Source: Site-B1 sp963827785 (GTDB taxonomy: Bacteria; Bacteroidota; Bacteroidia; Flavobacteriales; Flavobacteriaceae). Taken from it: 64,000 nucleotides of DNA. Below the pieces are notes generated by a model, which was not told where the DNA came from, did no database searches, and saw only the letters and a program-made list of their open reading frames with translations. The stretch is from positions 124,001 through 188,000 of the forward strand of contig CAWHCT010000019.1 of assembly GCA_963827785.1 (NCBI GenBank), read 5' to 3'. Made by a program: the position numbers and the translations under genes. The stretch's first letter is position 1. Each line of letters opens with the position of its first letter. This document shows, one piece after another, positions 48,869 to 57,314 of the stretch.

Positions 48869-49726
48869 ATGAAAATTTATAAAATATTACTTCTTGCCTT
48901 ATTTGTTTTACCTCTTTCAGTCTTTTCTCAAGACGAGGATAAAGATAAAGATAAACCGGAGCGTCCGGCCTTTGAAGGTGCCTGGCTTATAGACAACCCA
49001 ACCAATGTAGTGTTCAACAAGAATACTCTGGAAGTCATGATGCAACATAGATTTGGAGAGCTTAATTTTGAAGATAACAATTTGGCAGGTTTTTACGGCG
49101 CAGCAAACATTCGTATTGCATTAGCCTATTCCGTCCATGACAGATTAACTCTTGGATTTGGAACTTCTAAACTAGAAAGACTTATCAGGATTTTAACTGG
49201 AAGGTATCCTATTAAACAAACACGAGAAAATTATATTCCTATTAGTGTTTCATACTACGGGAATTTTGTAATAGACGCCAGACAAAAAGATAAAGGTTTT
49301 TTCGTGAATATTCAGGATCGTTATTCCTTTTTCAATCAATTGATCATTGCAAAAAGATTCAATTCCAAACTTTCTTTGCAAATAGCACCAAGTATTTCAC
49401 ACTATAATAAGGTAGATGAGGTTATGAAGAATGATATGTATTCTGTGGCCTTTGGTGGTCGATACAAAATTAGCCCAAATACGGCTATTGTTTTTGATTA
49501 CAGTCAGCCACTTACTCAATACCAGGATAATACTGAAGTTCCTGCAGGAATTAGTTTAGGAGCAGAATTTGGAACATCTTCACATGTATTCCAGGTATTT
49601 GTCACAAATCTTTGTGGCATTGTACCACAGGATAATTACATGTATAACACAAAAAATAACGGTATTAACGGCGAAAGTGGCCAGTATTTAATAGGATTTA
49701 ATATAACAAGAAATTATAATTTTTAA
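48869..49726 (+). CDS. DUF5777 outer-membrane beta-barrel protein
   Basis: 285 residues with a cleavable signal (ending VFSQDEDKD) followed by amphipathic beta-strands (LEVMMQHRFGELNF, NIRIALAYSVHDRLTLGFG, SVAFGGRYKISPNTAIVFDY) and a C-terminal aromatic end ITRNYNF, as in outer-membrane barrels. The pattern fits DUF5777, often encoded near cytochromes. A short acidic/lysine repeat (DEDKDKDKPE) follows the signal. It lies 17 bp after the monoheme gene. It might be a porin-like partner of the periplasmic cytochromes; no function is established. Confidence 0.78.
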   Translation: MKIYKILLLALFVLPLSVFSQDEDKDKDKPERPAFEGAWLIDNPTNVVFNKNTLEVMMQHRFGELNFEDNNLAGFYGAANIRIALAYSVHDRLTLGFGTSKLERLIRILTGRYPIKQTRENYIPISVSYYGNFVIDARQKDKGFFVNIQDRYSFFNQLIIAKRFNSKLSLQIAPSISHYNKVDEVMKNDMYSVAFGGRYKISPNTAIVFDYSQPLTQYQDNTEVPAGISLGAEFGTSSHVFQVFVTNLCGIVPQDNYMYNTKNNGINGESGQYLIGFNITRNYNF

Positions 49727-49819
49727 CTAATTTAACTTAGATCATTTTTAACCCAAACGGTAAAACAAGAAAGTAACAATCCCCTACTTATTTTGTTTTA
49801 TCGTTTTTTTTTAAACAGT

Positions 49820-50080
49820 ATGTCAAATCCATCAGAAAATAAGAAGAAAATAAGCAGAAGAGGTTTTCTTCCAATTCTAGGAAGTACTTTTTTACTGCCT
49901 TTATTAGGGTTTGGTGAAACCGTTCCAAAGCAAACTATTGACAAAGAAAAAACAATGGATAATGGCGAAGAGTACGAAACTTTGTTAAAACCGGATGGTA
50001 CTGCTGTAAAAGTGAAATCCAGTACTTTAAAAAAATCAAAAGTCATTAAGAAAGAATATTTCCAATTCCTCATTTCTTAG
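49820..50080 (+). CDS. Short Tat-signal protein matching the ferredoxin N-terminal module
   Basis: From MSNPSENKKKISRRGFLPIL it has a twin-arginine signal, then YETLLKPDGTAVKVKSSTLK, which closely parallels ELMTTDGTIIEVDSSEV and VRVLTPDGKMVEVDAASI in the two Tat ferredoxins downstream. It stops before any Cys cluster. The visible stop is at 50080, but the neighbouring frame continues NISNSSFLSWLGRKM to a stop at 50102, so one indel near 50062 may hide the real end. It looks like a stand-alone copy of the leader-plus-beta module, perhaps an assembly or docking factor. The next gene follows within 50 bp. Confidence 0.68.
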   Translation: MSNPSENKKKISRRGFLPILGSTFLLPLLGFGETVPKQTIDKEKTMDNGEEYETLLKPDGTAVKVKSSTLKKSKVIKKEYFQFLIS

Positions 50081-50129
50081 TTGGTTAGGCAGAAAAATGT
50101 AATATAAACAATTTTAATTCTCGATCATT

Positions 50130-51110
50130 ATGGAAGATAACAAGAGTAAATCAAGGCGTTATTTTCTTGATAATGGAATTAAATTGGGTATTGCAACAAT
50201 TTTAGGTGGGATAGGACTATCCAAAATTGCATCCAAACTAAATGCAAAAACTATTGACAGTTCCGGTGACACAATGGAACTCATGACCACAGATGGCACC
50301 ATTATAGAGGTTGATTCATCTGAGGTGATGGAAATACAGCATCCACAAGACCACGATAAAAAATACAATTTGCGAGAAGGCATGCCTAACAGAAAATACG
50401 TTATGGTTATTGACCTTGCTAAATGTAAAAATGCCTTAAGCTGCCAAAGTGCCTGTAATAAACATCACTATATAACAGGTGATCATGCCTGGTTAAAGGT
50501 ATATAAGATGCAGGAAGAAGAAGATACGGCTCCTTACTGGATGCCTACAACCTGCATGCATTGCGATCATCCTGCATGCGTTACTGTATGTCCTGTTGAC
50601 GCAACATTTAAAAGAAGAGATGGTCTTGTACTAATAGATAATGAACGCTGTATTGGTTGCCGTTTCTGTATGGCAGCCTGTCCATATTCCACCCGTGTAT
50701 TCAACTGGAAAGAACCTGAATATGGAGAAAAAAGTGAAATTACTATGGCCATGGAAATGCATCATGATGACCATAATTCCATTGAATATACCGGAATGCC
50801 AAGTGTAAAAGGAACTGTTGATAAATGTGATTTTTGCCCACATACCATAAAAAATAATGAATTACCGCATTGTGTTACGGCCTGTCCAAATGGCGTCTTC
50901 TATTTTGGTGATAAATATGAAGATACAGTCACTAATGGTGAAGAAACAGTACGTCTTTCTGAATTGATCAAGAAAAAAAGTGGTTACAGACTTTTTGAAG
51001 GTTTGGGAACAAAACCAAGTGTTTACTATCTGCCACCAGTTGATAGACTGGTTCCATTTAAAGACGGATTAAATAAGTTCACCAATTACATATCGGTCGA
51101 AAAAACCTAA
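50130..51110 (+). CDS. Tat-exported 4x[4Fe-4S] ferredoxin (NrfC/DmsB-like), first triad
   Basis: 326 residues with a Tat-type leader (KSRRYFLDNGIKLGIATIL), then the LMTTDGTIIEVD module. Four cluster motifs follow: CKNALSCQSAC, CMHCDHPACVTVCP, CIGCRFCMAACP and CDFCPHTIKNNELPHCVTACP. The C-terminus includes LGTKPSVYYLPPVDR. The leader places it in the periplasm, opposite to the cytoplasmic Soe-like ferredoxin. It should relay electrons between the membrane NrfD subunit 7 bp downstream and a periplasmic partner. No Mo subunit accompanies it, so c-type cytochromes are the plausible partners. Confidence 0.86.
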   Translation: MEDNKSKSRRYFLDNGIKLGIATILGGIGLSKIASKLNAKTIDSSGDTMELMTTDGTIIEVDSSEVMEIQHPQDHDKKYNLREGMPNRKYVMVIDLAKCKNALSCQSACNKHHYITGDHAWLKVYKMQEEEDTAPYWMPTTCMHCDHPACVTVCPVDATFKRRDGLVLIDNERCIGCRFCMAACPYSTRVFNWKEPEYGEKSEITMAMEMHHDDHNSIEYTGMPSVKGTVDKCDFCPHTIKNNELPHCVTACPNGVFYFGDKYEDTVTNGEETVRLSELIKKKSGYRLFEGLGTKPSVYYLPPVDRLVPFKDGLNKFTNYISVEKT

Positions 51111-51117
51111 TTAAGCA

Positions 51118-52435
51118 TGAATGTCTCTGATAAATTAATCAATGATCTTGGCTCCTCAAAAATTTGGGAAAGCGGGAGTTATATGGACAATTTTTTTGGT
51201 GGTAATCTCTGTTGCCGGAATCCTTGCCTATATAGATCAGGTCATACAGGGACAGATAGTAACAAACATGAATGATTATGCCTTATGGGGTATTTATATT
51301 TCCAATTTTGTATTCTTTGTTGCTACCAGTTTTGTTGGAGCTATTACAGTTGCAGTATTAAGGCTTACCAACAATACGTGGAGAACTCCTGTGGTCAGGA
51401 TTGCAGAAATAATTTCTTTAGCATCCATTATTATGGCTGGTCTGACAATCATGATAGACATGGGCAGACCTGATAGACTGTTATATTTATTTATCCATGG
51501 CAGAATGCAATCTCCAATTATTTGGGATGTGATCATTATACCAACCTATATAGTAATTTGCCTGCTGCTCCTTTATTTCCCATTACTGCCGGATCTTGCT
51601 CTTCTTAACAAGCATTTTGAAAAAACCAAACCAAAATTGAGTAAATGGTATGGAAAATTATCATTGAAATGGACAGGAAGTCTGGCACAAAAAACAATTC
51701 AGCTAAAATCCATTCAAATACTTTGTGTTTTAATAATTCCGGCAGGTTTTATGCTTCAAACCATTGATGCCTGGCTGTTTTCAACTTTGTTTAGAGTTGG
51801 TTGGGACAGCACCAATATGGGGGCTTATTTTATTTCAGGTGCTTCAGTTGCGGGTATTGGTGCTTTAGTAACTGTGGTCTATGTAATTAGGAAAGCCTAT
51901 AAATTAGATGATTACATAACGGATTATCACTTTGACAAACTGGGTAAATTCCTGGTTTTAGCCTGTCTGATATATCTGTACTTTCAATATTAATGAATAT
52001 GTAATACCTGAGTTTACCTCTAAAAAAGAAGAGATCACGCATTTGAATCATTTGTATTCCGGTCAATTTGCACCTTTATTCTGGTTTGTACTTATTGGCG
52101 GATTGATCATACCAATTATTGTTCTGTTATTTAAAAATGGGAGAAAACCCGGTCCAATGTTCTTAATGGGACTATTGGTTGTTTTAGGATCCTGGTGGAA
52201 AAGGTTCTTGATAGTCACCCCAACTTTATTACAACCTTTCCTGCCGATTCAAGGAGTTCCGGAAAAATGGCATCATTACTACCCTAGTTTCCATGAATGG
52301 ATAATTACCTTTGGTACATTAGCCATGGCATTACTGATCATTACCATTCTGGTAAGGTATCTTCCTATCATTCCTATTCAAAGAACTGCTGATGAGCAGG
52401 AAGCAATAGATGAAACTAATCCTAAGAAAGCATGA
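51118..52435 (+). CDS. NrfD/PsrC-family quinone-interacting membrane protein, first triad, frameshifted
   Basis: An integral membrane subunit with about ten helices: GVIWTIFLVVISVAGILAYI, VTNMNDYALWGIYISNFVFF, TIMIDMGRPDRLLYLFIHGR (the RPDR quinone-site motif), and the end LVRYLPIIPIQ. The ATG at 51118 (MNVSDKLINDL) joins the main frame after one base near 51150; the frame also breaks near 51990 and resumes with FTSKKEEITHLNHLYSGQFA. About 438 residues, like its paralogue at 54532-55866. It is expected to exchange electrons and protons between quinol and the Tat ferredoxin. Confidence 0.84.
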
Positions 52436-53304
52436 GAAATTCAATAAACATAAGAAACATGTTACTTGTTTTTGTAGGTGCTCTCTTTTTTGCAACGGTT
52501 TTAAATAAGGTTTACAGTCAGGATAATGAAAAACATAGAGTACGATTAAAAGCTGATTATTTTAAGGAAATAGATGGGGAAAGTTATATTCAATTAGGTG
52601 CGATCTCAAAAATTGGAAAGGAAACCGTTTCTGTTTCCGGCATTGAGCTATCAATTGAAAATGAATATTATGATGATATAATCGAGTTGGGCTATGTTAA
52701 AACCAACATGAATGGTGAAAGTAAATTTGTGATCAAAGAATTTAATAAACTTAAAGCCGATTCCAATAATGTCTACAACTTAAATATTGTTTTCAAAGGT
52801 AACGATACCTTTAAGAGGGCTTCGAAAAGCATTAGTTTCAAAGACGCAATTATTAAGACGAATCTGATCACTAAGGATAGTATAAACTATGTTAATGCAA
52901 CCCTGATCGATAAGGCCACAGATAGTATAATTGAAGGTGAATCATTAGTTGTTCAGGTTAATCGTTTATTCAGACCCTTAATAATTGGTGAACCATTAAA
53001 TTACACCGATGAAACCGGAAGTATAATGGTTCCTGTAGAAGATGGTATTCCGGGTGTCAACGGTATTTTAACTTTAGAAGTTGTACTCAAAGATAACGAT
53101 GACTATGGCACTGTAAAAAAATCATTTGATGCTGCAATTGGAGTCCCTATAAAAGATGAATCAACATTTGACGATAGAACCATGTGGTCGCCAAGAAACA
53201 AAACTCCTTATTTATTATTGATTATTCCTAATTTACTAACCTTTTCTATATGGGGAATAATAGTATTCTTAATATTCAGTCTTTATAAAATTTACAGATC
53301 CTGA
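52432..53304 (+). CDS. Secreted Ig-like protein with C-terminal membrane anchor, first triad
   Basis: 290 residues overlapping the NrfD stop by 4 bp, so translation is coupled. It has a signal sequence, two beta-sandwich-like regions (SVSGIELSIENEY, NYVNATLIDKATDSIIEGES) and a C-terminal single helix (LLLIIPNLLTFSIWGIIVFL) with a basic tail. It is a distant paralogue of the protein at 55872-56777, sharing the RMKAD/RMKFD-like start of the mature part, GNDTFK/GLED-like strands and the C-terminal W-x-P region. It may be a periplasmic scaffold of the NrfD complex. No known family recognised. Confidence 0.72.
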   Translation: MRNSINIRNMLLVFVGALFFATVLNKVYSQDNEKHRVRLKADYFKEIDGESYIQLGAISKIGKETVSVSGIELSIENEYYDDIIELGYVKTNMNGESKFVIKEFNKLKADSNNVYNLNIVFKGNDTFKRASKSISFKDAIIKTNLITKDSINYVNATLIDKATDSIIEGESLVVQVNRLFRPLIIGEPLNYTDETGSIMVPVEDGIPGVNGILTLEVVLKDNDDYGTVKKSFDAAIGVPIKDESTFDDRTMWSPRNKTPYLLLIIPNLLTFSIWGIIVFLIFSLYKIYRS

Positions 53305-53422
53305 TTTCCCGGAAATTTCAAATTGTACCCGATTAATTAATTGGAGTTCTTATCCTAATTCATATTTCCGAAAATTACTGAATCATCAATAAAATCAGTA
53401 CACCACAAAACATATTTCTTGT

Positions 53423-53485
53423 GTAACAATCATTACAAAACATGATATTTATCATTATAATTTCTAATCTGAATATTTAATTTTA
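53423..53485 (+). promoter_or_regulatory. Double operator and promoter upstream of the second triad
   Basis: GTAAC-AATC-ATTAC (53423-53436) and perfect ATGAT-ATTT-ATCAT (53442-53455) are 19 bp apart centre to centre. The second is 22 bp from TAATTTTA at 53478-53485. Confidence 0.78.
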
Positions 53486-53528
53486 ACCTATTAATATTCC
53501 ATGTAAACATTTTTATATCTAAACGATT

Positions 53529-54513
53529 ATGGACGACAAAAAAAATGATAAAAAAAGCACGAATAGACGGAATTTCTTAAAACTGGGTTTAATGTCCGGT
53601 GTTTCTACCGTCGCAGGTGCATCCATCATTTCAAACTTAATACCGGAGGATGAAAAGATCTCATCCGGAGAAAAAGTGAGAGTATTGACTCCAGATGGCA
53701 AAATGGTTGAAGTAGATGCTGCAAGTATTAATAAATACCCGGAAGCACTTATCACTCCCAAAGAATCCAGAAAAGGAATCCCTGACAGACATTTTGTAAT
53801 GGTCATTGACCTTGCACGCTGTAAAAATGCCAGAAACTGTGTGGAAAGTTGCCAAAAGGCACATAAACTGGATTATCATGAAGAGTTTATGAAAGTTCAG
53901 TTAATTCAGAATAATGACGAGACCGAACCTTACTGGTTTCCAAAACCTTGTTTCCATTGTGATGAACCGCCTTGCGTAACAGTATGCCCTACAGGAGCTA
54001 CTTTTAAGCGTACTGATGGGATTGTTCTTATTGATAACAATCGATGTATAGGTTGTAAATTCTGTGTCACCAGTTGCCCTTATTCCGCACGTCAGTTCAA
54101 TTGGGGCCATAAAGATAAATATGATGATAAATCACAACCATATTCCCCGGAAACAAGTGTTCCGGCTGCAGAAGGTACTGTAATGAAATGTGATTTTTGT
54201 CCTGATATGTTGAGACAGGGAAAATTGCCACATTGTGCGCAATCATGCCCAATGGGAGTCATTTATTTTGGTGATAAAAACGAGGACATTGTTACAAATG
54301 GTGAAGAAACTGTTAGTTTCTCTCAATTGATCAATGATCGCGGTGGTTACAGACATCTTAGAACACTTAGGCACAAAACCAAATGTGTATTATCTACCTG
54401 CAGTAAACAGACAATTCCCGGTTGAACGCGGATTTGATGTTGAAGAAGAGGTAATTGAACGCTACAAAGACGTTCCTTACGTTCAGGAACTTAAAAAACA
54501 AGGAAAAATTTAA
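53529..54513 (+). CDS. Tat-exported 4x[4Fe-4S] ferredoxin (NrfC/DmsB-like), second triad, one frameshift
   Basis: A paralogue of 50130-51110. Leader NRRNFLKLGLMSGVSTVAGA is a Tat signal, then VRVLTPDGKMVEVDAASI. Clusters: CKNARNCVESC, CFHCDEPPCVTVCP, CIGCKFCVTSCP and CDFCPDMLRQGKLPHCAQSCP. The frame breaks near 54362: the true sequence continues EHLGTKPNVYYLPAVNRQFP and ends KKQGKI at 54513. About 328 residues. It has its own double operator, so the second triad can be transcribed independently of the first. Confidence 0.86.
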
Positions 54514-54531
54514 CACTAACAGTTCTCCATT

Positions 54532-55866
54532 ATGGATTTTGTAAAAAGAAAACAAGAATTAGTTAAAGAGTTCTTACCAATGATAGAAAACCCAACTAAA
54601 TGGTCAAAAATTTGGGTTGTAATATTATCAGCAATAGTACTGGTTGGCTTATATGCCTTTGTTGTTCAATACCGAAAGGGACATATAGTAACAGGCATGA
54701 GGGATAACGTTGTGTGGGGAATATATATTATCAACTTTATATTCTTTGTATGTTTGAGTTATTCCGGTGCTTTTATAGCAGGAATTTTACATTTCTTTAA
54801 AACGCCCTGGAAGAATTCTGTTTTAAGAATTGTGGAGATCATCACTGTACTATCTTTAATAGTAGGTCCCATATTCATTCTTTTATGTATTGGCAGATTA
54901 GACCGACTGCATTACCTATTCATATATCCCCGAATTCAGTCACCTATCACCTGGGATATCATAGCAATAATGACAGATCTGGTTGGTTGCTTCCTTTACC
55001 TGTATTTAACTTTTATTCCCGATTTTGCAATCCTTAGGGATAATAGTGAAAACACCTCCAAATGGAGACAAAAAGTTTATAAATATCTGGCAATTGGATA
55101 CTATGACACACCAACACAAAGAGAGAAACTGCACAAAATAACCAGAACCATGTCGGCCATGATCATTGCAATGGCAATCATCGCATACTCTGTATTGGCC
55201 TGGATTTTCAGCTTAACTGTACAACCCGGATGGAATAGCAGCATATTCGCTCCATATTTTATTGTTGCCGGATTGTATTCGGGTGTTGGAGTAATAATCA
55301 TAGCCATGTATCTGATAAGAAAGTACTATCATTTAGATCATTACATAAGAAAAATACACTTTATAGGAGCAGGAATCATCCTGTTGGTCATTTCCTTGCT
55401 TTTCGGATATTTTACCTTTAGTGAATACTTCTCAAGATGGTTCAGTCATAAGGTCCATGATATAGATCTGCTGGATACTTTATTCAACAGATATTTCTGG
55501 ATGTTCATTTTTGCCAATTATATTGGTGTTTTAGTTCCAATAGTTATTTTGTTCTTTAAAAAATTCAGAACAATAAAATCAATAACATTTGCTGCCGTAA
55601 TTGCAGTACTAGGATTGTGGTTTAACAGGTATTTAATTGTTGTTCCGACTTTAGAAACGCCATACCTGCCAATTCAGGATACAAGACCGGAATTTATTAA
55701 TTATTCGGCTACCTGGATAGAATGGGCTTTAAGTTTCGCAGGCGTAGCAGCTTTTGTTCTGTTCTTCATATTATTGATGAGATTAGTACCAATTATTCCA
55801 ATGTCCGGAATTATTGAACATGAAAGAGAATTGAAAAGAAAACCTAAAATGGCAACTAAAAAATAG
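54532..55866 (+). CDS. NrfD/PsrC-family quinone-interacting membrane protein, second triad
   Basis: Intact 444-residue paralogue of the NrfD at 51118-52435, with about ten helices: WVVILSAIVLVGLYAFVVQY, VTGMRDNVVWGIYIINFIFF, LCIGRLDRLHYLFIYPR (here RLDR rather than RPDR in the quinone-site motif), LRKYYHLDHYIRKIHF and the end MRLVPIIPMSG followed by a basic tail. The Pro-to-Leu change in the motif may alter quinone binding. It lies 18 bp after its ferredoxin and 5 bp before the third member of the triad. Confidence 0.86.
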   Translation: MDFVKRKQELVKEFLPMIENPTKWSKIWVVILSAIVLVGLYAFVVQYRKGHIVTGMRDNVVWGIYIINFIFFVCLSYSGAFIAGILHFFKTPWKNSVLRIVEIITVLSLIVGPIFILLCIGRLDRLHYLFIYPRIQSPITWDIIAIMTDLVGCFLYLYLTFIPDFAILRDNSENTSKWRQKVYKYLAIGYYDTPTQREKLHKITRTMSAMIIAMAIIAYSVLAWIFSLTVQPGWNSSIFAPYFIVAGLYSGVGVIIIAMYLIRKYYHLDHYIRKIHFIGAGIILLVISLLFGYFTFSEYFSRWFSHKVHDIDLLDTLFNRYFWMFIFANYIGVLVPIVILFFKKFRTIKSITFAAVIAVLGLWFNRYLIVVPTLETPYLPIQDTRPEFINYSATWIEWALSFAGVAAFVLFFILLMRLVPIIPMSGIIEHERELKRKPKMATKK

Positions 55867-55871
55867 AAATC

Positions 55872-56777
55872 ATGAAAACTAAGTTGTTAAAAAATATTAC
55901 TATAGCCACATTCATTGGATTTTTATTTAGTGGAATATGTTTAGCACAGGAAACCACTGTAGAAGATTACAGAATGAAATTCGATTTTAGCACTGTTAAA
56001 CAATCTGATAATTCAAGAATGTTAATAGTTAACTTTGTGGGTACAAACAAAAAAGATAGAAAAGATAAAGCACCAGTTTATGACGCAGACATAGAATTTT
56101 ACAACGTTCTGGATGACGAGGAAGTAAAATTAGGTGTTGCTAAAACTGATAAGGATGGCTTGGCTCAGTTAACAATTCCCGAAAATCAGGAGTATTTAAT
56201 AGATAATGAAGGATATATTAATTTAAAAGCAGTTTTTGATGGTTTAGAAGATTTAGACTCAGAAGAAGAAGAAATAGCGGTTAAAGATCTTTTTTTAGAG
56301 CTTGATTTGGAAGAAATTGACAGTGTAAAAACAGTCATGTTAAAAGCCTATACTATAGACAGTTTACAAACTAAGATTCCTGTTGAAGAAATAGATGTTA
56401 TATTCTCTGTAGGAGGCATGATTTCAAAAATGCCAATAGAAGAAGCTTCTGTTGAAGAAGGTGAATATGAGTTTGAATTCCCATCCAATATATCCGGCGA
56501 TAAGGATGGAAATGTAGATGTATACGTTTTAGTAGATGACAATGATGATTTTGGTAATGTAATTCAGAAAAAAAATGTAAATTGGGGTAAATTGGATAAG
56601 CTCACGGCAGAAAACGAAAACACGCTATGGAGTGAAGCAGCACCTATATGGATGTATCTGGTTTTAACCATTTTGTTAGTTGGTGTTTGGGCCAATTATG
56701 CTTATAGCATTAAAAACCTGCTAAAAATTAAAAAAGAAGGTCAGGAAATAGAATCAAAAAATAAAGAAATTACATAA
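55872..56777 (+). CDS. Secreted Ig-like protein with C-terminal membrane anchor, second triad
   Basis: 301 residues: signal peptide ending FSGICLAQE, an acidic beta-rich body (YDADIEFYNVLDDEEVKLGV, KTDKDGLAQLTIPEN) with a strongly acidic strip LEDLDSEEEE, the common motif GNVDVYVLVDDNDDFGNV shared in part with the paralogue at 52432 (VVLKDNDDYGTV), and a C-terminal helix WMYLVLTILLVGVWANYAYS with a short cytoplasmic tail. The two paralogues both end ... W-x-P/A ... helix, supporting a conserved structural role beside each NrfD pair. Family unknown. Confidence 0.72.
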   Translation: MKTKLLKNITIATFIGFLFSGICLAQETTVEDYRMKFDFSTVKQSDNSRMLIVNFVGTNKKDRKDKAPVYDADIEFYNVLDDEEVKLGVAKTDKDGLAQLTIPENQEYLIDNEGYINLKAVFDGLEDLDSEEEEIAVKDLFLELDLEEIDSVKTVMLKAYTIDSLQTKIPVEEIDVIFSVGGMISKMPIEEASVEEGEYEFEFPSNISGDKDGNVDVYVLVDDNDDFGNVIQKKNVNWGKLDKLTAENENTLWSEAAPIWMYLVLTILLVGVWANYAYSIKNLLKIKKEGQEIESKNKEIT

Positions 56778-56793
56778 TATCAAAGTTTGGTAT

Positions 56794-56801
56794 TATATTT
56801 G
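56794..56801 (+). promoter_or_regulatory. Possible promoter -7 element for the cytochrome c gene
   Basis: TATATTTG is a perfect TAnnTTTG, 40 bp before the ATG. No operator of the GTAAC or ATGAT type accompanies it. Confidence 0.4.
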
Positions 56802-56841
56802 ATTTACAATTTACATTAACTATTAATACAATTAACAAAAC

Positions 56842-57240
56842 ATGAAAACACTTAAATTTTTATTTATTCTTGGAGTAATTAGCTTTGGTTTTTTAGCTTT
56901 TACTGCAATAGACCAGGAACCATGGAAAGTACCTGCCAAATACGAAAAAATGACCAACCCGGAAGATGCTTCAAAAGATAATATTGATATCGGGAAGTCA
57001 TTGTACTCAAAACATTGTAAATCCTGCCACGGTAAAGAAGGATATGGTGATGGTCCTAAAGCAGAAGAAGTTGAAGGTGATCTTGGAGATTTCTCTTCTG
57101 AAGAATATCAAGCTCAGTCAGATGGTGCTCTTTTTTACAAAAGTTATATAGGAAGAAAAGATATGCCGAGCTTTGAAAAGAAAATGAGTGAAGAAGATAT
57201 GTGGTTGGTAGTTCACTACATGAGAACTTTAAAAGAATAA
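56842..57240 (+). CDS. Monoheme cytochrome c
   Basis: 132 residues with an N-terminal leader (FLFILGVISFGFLAF), then GKSLYSKHCKSCHGKEGYGD, a class-I cytochrome heme motif, the distal Met in IGRKDMPSFEKKM, and the closing helix MWLVVHYMRTLKE. It is the expected soluble or anchored periplasmic electron carrier at the end of the redox cluster, able to connect the NrfD/ferredoxin modules to a terminal oxidase or reductase. Confidence 0.9.
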   Translation: MKTLKFLFILGVISFGFLAFTAIDQEPWKVPAKYEKMTNPEDASKDNIDIGKSLYSKHCKSCHGKEGYGDGPKAEEVEGDLGDFSSEEYQAQSDGALFYKSYIGRKDMPSFEKKMSEEDMWLVVHYMRTLKE

Positions 57241-57257
57241 TAAATTTTCTCAATAAT

Positions 57258-57289
57258 AAAAAAGCCCAAACAAATGTTTGGGCTTTTTT
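57258..57289. terminator. Bidirectional terminator at the cluster end
   Basis: Perfect 14-bp stem AAAAAAGCCCAAAC/GTTTGGGCTTTTTT around AAAT, between the convergent cytochrome c and phosphorylase genes. Confidence 0.92.
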
Positions 57290-57314
57290 ATTACACTAAT
57301 ATTATTGTTACCTA

